DNA of 64,000 bases from Rapana venosa (lineage: Eukaryota > Mollusca > Gastropoda > Neogastropoda > Muricidae). Location: assembly GCA_028751875.1 (NCBI GenBank), contig CM054156.1:52127665-52191664 (forward strand). Reading direction: 5' to 3'. The first letter of the stretch is position 1; every line of letters starts with the position of its first letter. This document shows, in pieces, positions 57,430 through 64,000 of the stretch. The notes below the pieces were generated by a model. It was given only the letters and a program-made list of their open reading frames with translations. It was not told the DNA's origin and did no database searches. Made by a program: the position numbers and the translations under genes.

Positions 57430-58780
57430 AGCAATTTACCTTAGCTGAAAATCGGGTTTTCCCCTAAAATACATCACAGTAATATTGACTATTTGGGAGC
57501 AGCAGCGCTTCTATAAACAAAGACTGGCTGTTTGTGGAATGACTTAAGGAATGCACTGTTCTCTGAACTGTTGCTATCTTGGATGGTTAACATGAAATAA
57601 GGCTCTGGTGTGTATGTTTTTATGCAGAGAGCCTTCATACCCATCATCATATGGATAACTAATGATTTGTGCGATGCAGTGTTCATACATCTAGTCCCTT
57701 TCGTATGGACTAACATGCTAATACTGTGATTATGAAAGACGCTTTTTATGTATGGACCTCCATAAGAAATCAGGTAACGTTGTTGCTTCTTCATAAAATT
57801 ATCATCAACAGCAAAACCAGTGTTAGTATACAAAAACTCTGCAGTGATTCTTATGCACGAGACAGGTTTTCTGCAAAACCTTAATACGTGTTTCTTTTCC
57901 GTCAACTTTCATTTCAATGTAAAACGGGCATAATCTTCACTGCGGGTTCAGCTCACCCTTTATCATCCTGGAATGTGCTTCGTTACCTCCCAATTCCTCG
58001 GGCGCTTTATTTAAACAGGAAACACAAGGTGACAGCCCCAACGTGATCTTTGCGGTAGGAGACACGATACACGGCAAGATTGGATTGGATTTCTGTTAGA
58101 ACATGTGTAGAAGGTGAAACAGAAAATAATTAGTATTGATAGTAAGTATGTCCTATCTGGTGAATGTTATTATCTATTATTTTAACTACTTCAATATCCA
58201 TGTATTTCTCATATATATATTGTGATGCAAATGTTCTTCATTGAATTAGGATGGGCTTTTGGTTCGGTATATTTTTGTAGGTGGATTTCATGTATGTGTT
58301 TTCTATTTTTAATGTGTGTGAACGCCCTGCTTTGGCAGGTTAATTCTATTCTGCTTGCTTGTTTAATCTTTATGATGTGCGTGCTTGTTTGTTTTCTGCA
58401 TTAGCTATTTTTCTTGTATATAATCATCCCCCTGTTAGTATGAAGAAAAATAGAATTTGGAAAGAATATTGTTTCATCCTAACCTCTCAGTTCCTGCCCT
58501 CCATCTATCAGTCTACCTCGTTCTCTCACCCTGCTCCACTCCACTCTGCTTAGCTTCATCACAAACACTGTTCCGAGCCCTGAAAGACCTCATTCCTCTC
58601 CTCACTATACATTATTGTCATAGAGTAGGTATCGCTAACTTGCCCATCAATCCTTGAATTACACTCCTCTCCTTGACACTTCTTTCTTTGCTGTTTTGTC
58701 ATGTTCTGTGACTGCCTGTCATCTTCACATTTTACTGATTCCGCTCTCTCCGCCCCAGCCATTTCCAGATACGTCACAAG
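57430..58780. other. No gene seen
   Basis: Counterpart of 45270-46620 in unit A. Short frames are not conserved between the two. Confidence 0.5.
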
Positions 58781-58784
58781 GCAG

Positions 58785-58900
58785 GGAGCTTATCAGTGTC
58801 AGGCCGTTACAGAGCCACCAGCCAGAGAGGCCCTGCACTGCTGCCTGGTCACCTTAATGGTGTTCAATAGGATCTGTTCTGAGTAAACATATGTAGGACA
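58785..58900 (+). repeat. Dispersed repeat Rx, short form
   Basis: GGAGCTTATCAGTGTCAGGC, CGTTACAGAGCCACCAGCCA, CCCTGCACTGCTGCCTGGTC. Confidence 0.65.
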
Positions 58901-59474
58901 CAACCTAAGAATCCCTCACCCCCATTAACGACAATAACAGCTTAATCGTGAAGCCAGACTGTATGAGACGGATAGTGTGTGAGACGCACCCCTCCCCCCT
59001 ACCCCCTCCCTCCCCCCCCCCCAGGGCGATCACCATAATGTCCCTGCAACGACTTACCCCCGTAAATCTCGTACGTTTGAGGCAGACTGACCACAGGCAC
59101 AACAGTGTGTCCTTGAATGAAACTTGTGTTTTAGACAGTCCTCTACCAGCATCCCCTACCCCCCACCCCCACTTCCTATTTTTCGCACATGTTTTTCCCT
59201 CCTGTTTAGTTGTCAGTTATTTTGTTTGTTTGTTTTTAAATTGATATTTTACATGCTCTAAATAAACATCAGATAATGACGAAGTGAGTTTGTGTGTTAG
59301 TTTGCTCCTTGTCATGCTTGTATGTGCTTATGTAATCATAAATAAATCTTTGTTATCATCACCTGCGTGTGACTGTTTGGTTTACTTGAATGATTGCTGT
59401 TTTACTTTATTATGTTTTGTTGTTGTTTGGGGTGGTGGGGGGGGGGCTGCCTCATCTTGTGTGACGTGTTTGTC

Positions 59475-59840
59475 CTGCTGTTCCCACAGTGCTCATCTCC
59501 ACCTCCCTGCCAAGACCACACCCAGAGTGCTCATGACGCATCTCTAGCGTCAGAACTCCACAGGGAGTGCATAAGTATGAGGCCGCCGTGGGGGCACCAG
59601 GCATAGGGGTCCTGCACTGCTGCTGGGTCGCCATGGTGGTGTTCAGTGGTGCCTGTTCAGAGCTAACATATGCAGGGCACCACCTACTAAGCCCTCTACT
59701 AACGACAGTATTAGCTCAGTCATGGAATTATACTGAGTGAGTTGCCCACCCGAGGTGGCAACCACCACAACGTCCCCGCAACGACTGTCCCCCGCGAACC
59801 TCCAACCCCAAAGGCTTTGCCAAAAACTCACCACAGGCAC
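59475..59840 (+). repeat. Dispersed repeat Rx, long form
   Basis: TGTCCTGCTGTTCCCACAGT, CAGAACTCCACAGGGAGTGC, GTCCTGCACTGCTGCTGGGT, GGTGTTCAGTGGTGCCTGTT and CAGAGCTAACATATGCAGGG. Confidence 0.65.
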
Positions 59841-60246
59841 AGAAGAGTATTGGAAAACCCAAGCTAAAGTCGCCATGAGACCAGAGCAACTAGTGCCCCG
59901 AATCATAAGCAGTTTTTTTTTCTTGCATGATGGTCATTGATTATGGGAATTACATAATAATGCTGCTCTGGAAGTGTATATGCTTTGAGACTACTTTGCA
60001 GGGTTGTACTCTAAGCTTACTATCATGACATATCCCGGCGTCAACACATTCAGGGTTGGTCGAGTAATTTGAGCAACACTCTCAAACTCGCATCCGCCGT
60101 AAGGAAGGTGAAGCTCGACTATGTGGTCCCAGTCTTCCTAAAGAGTTCACGGCACACTCACTCTGGTTAGGAGACAGCTGGAGTCCGAAACATCCCTATG
60201 ACTCTCTCACTGGGGGTTGGAACGCACAGCTTTCTAGTCCTTAACT
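59841..60246. other. Right end of duplication unit B
   Basis: Aligns with 47640-48060; no gene. Confidence 0.5.
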
Positions 60247-62160
60247 AATGAATTTTTAAAGGCGTCGTCAACCAGGTTACTTGGTATATTTACTAAGTTG
60301 TTTAATGTTATCCTTCGCTCTGGAAAATATCCAAATTTTAATGCCTGGTCCATGGGAACTATTAAGCCAGTTTTCAAGCATAAAGGAAGTTCAGAGAATC
60401 CTAATAATTATAGAGGAATAACTATCTTAAGTTGCTTTGGAAAACTATTTACTTCTGTAATTAACAACCGACTGACAAAATATTTCGATGAATGCAAGAC
60501 TATCGGACAAGAACAGGCAGGTTTTAGAGCGGGATTTTCCACCACTGATCATTTGTTTGCACTTCTTTGCATGATTGATGTGTTTCTTGCCAGAAGAAAA
60601 CGACTTTTTTGCCTTTTTGTAGATTTTGAAAAGGCGTTCGACCGTTAATAGAGCTTTTCTGTGGCGGAAGCTGTTCGATCATGGGGTGAATGGAGACATA
60701 TTAATGGTTATCAAAGATATCTACTCTAAAGCTAAATCATGTGTTAGCGGAGGTGATGAGTGTTCTGACTTTTTTCAAACCTCAACTGGGGTTCGTCAGG
60801 GTGAAAACTTTTCCCCGTTACTCTTTGCCTTGTACTTGAATGATATGCAGTCTTACATTATGGAAAAAATAAACGGTTTATCAACAATGGCAAAGGAAGC
60901 CAGGAAACTAGGGTGGGAAAGAGAAAAGGGGGATCTTTTGCTGAAAATGTTTTTGTTATTGTATGCAGATGATACGGCAATTTGTGCTGAATCAAAAGAA
61001 GACTTGCAGAAAGCTATCGATGCAATGTGTAACTATTGTCATAAGTGAAAACTTAACATAAATGTAGAAAAAACAAAAGTTTTGATTTTTTCAAGAGGTA
61101 AAATCAAGAAAATGCCTTGTTTGACATGTGGTGATAAAGAAATTAAAGCGTTTTTTTCTTTTAAATATCTCGGGCTGAACCTTAATTATAACAACCAATT
61201 TAACATGGCACAAAAACACTTATATCATGTCGTAGCATGTTCTTTCTGCTAAAAAAATGCAGAAGACTTTTTCTTCCCATTGATATATAGATTGAATTAT
61301 TCAACAGAGTAGTAGTTCCAATTTTGCTTTATGGATGTGAGGTCTGGACTCCATCAATGTGTGAAGTAGCTTCAAAATTACACCTTAAGTTCTTCAAAAT
61401 AATTCAACTGGGAAAAATCTACTCCAAGTAAAGTGGTTTATGGGGAACTGGGACAGTTTCTTGTGGAAATAACAGCTAAAGTAAGGATGCTTTGCTTTTG
61501 GTTTAAGCTTGTTGATATCGGAAGTGAGCCTAAGTTTTCTAACATTGTTTATAAGTTGCTACATGATATGTATATCGTTAATGCCTACAAATCTACTTAT
61601 TTAGCTAACGTAGAACGAATATTAAATTAAATCGGTTTAAATGGCATTTGGCAGATTCAGTTTTATCTCAATGTTTCATCTGAATGGTTTAAAGCCAAAG
61701 TTACACTAGTTTACAAGATCAGTATTTGCAAGAATGGTTTTCTCAAGTAGATAACAACGACATATTTCTTAATTATAGACTATTTAAAAAGTGTTTTCAG
61801 CTTTGAAAATTATCTGACGATTCTTCCTCATAATTTGTCATTAACTTTTATTCATTTTCGAACGTTAAATCACAGACTTCCCATCCAAATTAGCAGAATA
61901 AGAAATGTTCCTAGAGCAGAGAGAGTCTGTGATAAATTTGGTGAAAACGAGCTAGGTGATGGGTTTCATTATCTATTCAAATGTCATTTCTTTGTGCAGC
62001 TAAGAAACAAATGTATCCCAAGATATTATAGAGGAAACCCAAATGTTATGAAGTTCCATGAATTGTTTAGTTCCACAAATAATTCCTTGCTTATTAAAGT
62101 TATAAAATTCCTCAAAGAAATAATGAAAACCTATCGATTTGACGAATCTTTTTAGATGAC
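60247..62160 (+). mobile_element. LINE with RT and C-terminal Cys/His, three or more lesions
   Basis: 5'-truncated non-LTR element. RT codons: NNYRGITILSCFGKLFTSVI, GQEQAGFRAGFSTTDHLFAL, motif A FVDFEKAFD at 60618-60644 followed by a 2-bp loss (GACCGTTAAT for a D-T-V-N run), then VRQGENFSPLLFALYLNDM (motif B) and LLYADDTAICAE (motif C, about 60960). A TGA at 61045-61047 stands where codons for LNINVEKTKV continue. Another shift follows near 61230, then ILLYGCEVWTPS near 61325. The C-terminus (61835-62155) has GDGFHYLFKCHFFVQLRNKC, the ORF2-end Cys/His cluster. Same broad group as LINE B, different copy. Inactive. Confidence 0.85.
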
Positions 62161-62264
62161 ACCAGTGCATTTTATTACATATTAGGGATAAGTTAATTTC
62201 CTTTGTTGGTATAGATTTGAATGGCCATGTCATTGTGTGTGAGCACACTTGCACCCCCACGTGC

Positions 62265-62330
62265 GCGTGTATGTGTGTGTGTGTGTGTGTGCCCCCGCAT
62301 TTGTGTGCATGTGTGCGCGTGTTATCTGTG
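62265..62330. repeat. GT-rich tract
   Basis: TGTGTGT with CGCG and CCCC interruptions; a second short GT tract lies near 62520. Confidence 0.85.
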
Positions 62331-62574
62331 TACTGGTTGTGCTTTCTAGCAGGGAGGTCCAACTCACATTGGTACAGTTGCCTCGCGAGAACTTTTGTAT
62401 TTTCATTTGAATTGTTTGCCTGGCGTTTAGTTTGAAATGCTTCCTGCATGCGTTGGTGCACGAGTGTGTGTGTGACCAGGGGGGTGGCGGGCTTCTTGGC
62501 GTGTTGATGTTCCACCCGTGCGTGTGTGTGTGTGTGCTTGTGGATGCCTTTGCGTTGCGCGTGGTGTGCTGGGA

Positions 62575-62650
62575 GAGAGAACTCTGAGCTTTGAACTCTG
62601 AAATGATTTAATGTACATTGGCCTTGGACCACAATACATTTGTTGGGTCA
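62575..62650 (-). repeat. Tail repeat R
   Basis: ACTCTGAGCTTTGAACTCTG, AAATGATTTAATGTACATTG and GCCTTGGACCACAATACAT. Confidence 0.6.
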
Positions 62651-62929
62651 GGATGGAACGGTGAGTTCATTCATATCACTGGCAAAGCAAATGCACAAAC
62701 AAATAATGATTTATGACTGGTTAAAGAAGAAATACACACAAATATACATAGCGAACTCTTACAAAAAGATGATGTCAGTAACAATTTATGACTGAATACA
62801 GAAGAAAATTACATGATTATAAACCTTAAATCAACCATAACCCAATCATAGAGAGAAGATGCTATCTAAGAAAAATCATCCATATTGAGTATATCAAATC
62901 GTAGCAGTTTTTCAATAAAGTGTTTGAGA
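62651..62929. other. AT-rich spacer between two copies of repeat R
   Basis: Probably the body of the same minus-strand retroposon; no coding seen. Confidence 0.4.
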
Positions 62930-63010
62930 GAGAGAGTGAGAAACTCTATCTGAAACTCTGAAATGATTTAATTGCGCATTGGCCTTAGGCCACAATACAA
63001 TATAGAAAAG
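62930..63010 (-). repeat. Tail repeat R
   Basis: GAGAGAGAGTGAGAAACTCT, CTGAAACTCTGAAATGATTT and GCGCATTGGCCTTAGGCCAC. Confidence 0.6.
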
Positions 63011-63149
63011 AAAATAGGAAAATATCTTATTTAGCAGCACCTATCTATAATCTACGATCATTTGTTACCTGAAAATCATATACATCTCATACCTACTACG
63101 GTTCAAATTTTAAGGATAGTTGTCAAATCACAGTTTACATTTCATATAT

Positions 63150-63853
63150 AGGGTCATTAGGGGTCATTATTAACAACACACTCTCTATGCAAAAATTCAT
63201 CACCCAGACCTGGCAGTCCTGCTACTATCAATTACGGCGTATAAGTGCAATTCGAAAGTACCTGTCCACAGATGCAACATCCAAACTTGTTGCGTCTCTC
63301 ATTCTTTCACGTCTGGACTATTGCAATTCTCTGTTAGCTGGTCTGCCAGTATCATCAATCCAATCCCTTCAACGTATACAAAACTGTGCAGCTCGTCTAA
63401 TCCTCAGAAAGAAAAAATCTGAGCATATTACCCCTCTCTTGCAATCTCTCCACTGGCTGCCTGTGCCACAGAGAGTAAACTATAAGATCAGTACTCTCTG
63501 TTACAAATGTCTCCACAAAACAGCACCCGCCTACCTCTGTGAATGTCTTCACTTGTACACTCCTCGTTCTCTCCGCTCTGCTGCAGATACCTTGTCCTTA
63601 CGAATACCTAGATTCAACCAATCCACCATCGGTCGTCGCTCTTTCTCAATTTCTCGTCCATTGATGTGGAATGATCTCCCTCTCTCTCTCCGCCAAAAGC
63701 CTTCCTATTACACTTTTAAATCCAGTCTCAAGACATATTTATTTCAAACCTAAGATTTTCCTCTCCTGCCTCATCTCGTAGTTTTTCCCTGCCTTCAACA
63801 GCCAAGATTCTATTGCCCTGCCAGGGTGTGTGACCTCTGTTTGTGTGTGTGTG

Positions 63854-63898
<45 letters not shown>

Positions 63899-64000
63899 TG
63901 CGTGTGTGCACATTTGGACTTGATGGAACTATTACTTGTCACTGGTATGACTGTGTAAGAATGAGTTGAGTGCAAGCGCTTTGATTTGTCTCTGCAAGAT
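63150..64000 (+). mobile_element. L2-type LINE 3' end, open ORF2 C-terminus, runs off the window
   Basis: Truncated at about 63153 inside the LGVI..NNTLSM motif. The frame from 63187 to 63753 is unbroken: [94 protein letters not shown] (GT)n tract follows at 63838-63908, then GTGCAAGCGCTTTGATTTGT, and the window ends in the L2 tail. It is the reference for reading frames of the broken copies elsewhere. Confidence 0.9.

Larger units (their letters stand above)
49960..60245. repeat. Tandem segmental duplication unit B (contains TRIM gene 3)
   Basis: Direct-repeat partner of 35920-48060. Starts GTAGGAGGTAACTGCAAAGC and ends near CTTTCTAGTCCTTAACTAA at 60245, where a truncated LINE begins. About 12-14 kb start-to-start spacing. 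Confidence 0.85.

Overview
The window looks like nuclear DNA of an animal, most likely a marine mollusc (gastropod-like). The reasons are: spliced genes without operons; very dense microsatellites; many truncated non-LTR retrotransposons of L2/CR1-type and I/RTE-type; several tRNA-derived SINE families; and lineage-specific RING/B-box/propeller (TRIM56-like) genes of the kind expanded in molluscs. The species assignment is inference. No bacterial, viral or organelle gene is evident.

The only host genes I can support are three paralogues of one TRIM-like gene. Gene 1 is on the minus strand (exons 17986-16458 and 15699-14998). Gene 2 is on the plus strand (38362-39885 and 44528-44784). Gene 3 is on the plus strand (53735-55267 and 56569-56979). 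Each has a long exon encoding a C3HC4 RING, a B-box2, a coiled coil and the start of a beta-propeller-like region. This is joined in phase 0 to a short exon that continues the propeller. Gene 3 is intact. Gene 1 has lost one B-box zinc ligand and carries a -1 frameshift. Gene 2 has two single-base deletions in its last exon. A fourth, decayed copy of the last exon lies at 4195-4365 (minus).

Layout. 1-10 kb: an indel-ridden partial copy (1-4905) of the block at 10.9-16.3 kb, then decayed L2-type elements in both orientations. 10-19.6 kb: the better copy of that block, TRIM gene 1, and long GA repeats. 20-24 kb: SINEs, including one with a 5S-rRNA-like segment, and a LINE 3' end. 24-31 kb: a nested retrotransposon (L2 inside an endonuclease-bearing LINE) duplicated head-to-tail with a period of about 2.9 kb. 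31-35.6 kb: a minus-strand LINE and an RNase H-bearing LINE end. 35.9-48.1 kb and 50.0-60.2 kb: two tandem copies of a 10-12 kb segment, carrying TRIM gene 2 and TRIM gene 3. 60.2-64 kb: two more truncated LINEs.

Much of the window is explained by duplication upon duplication. L2-type elements and SINEs share a 3' tail, deletion derivatives of L2 keep that tail, and microsatellites sit at retrotransposon ends and beside TRIM splice donors. Some blocks (1-9.9 kb and 28.6-30.3 kb) have so many scattered single-base indels against their copies that unpolished sequence or a false duplication is a real possibility.
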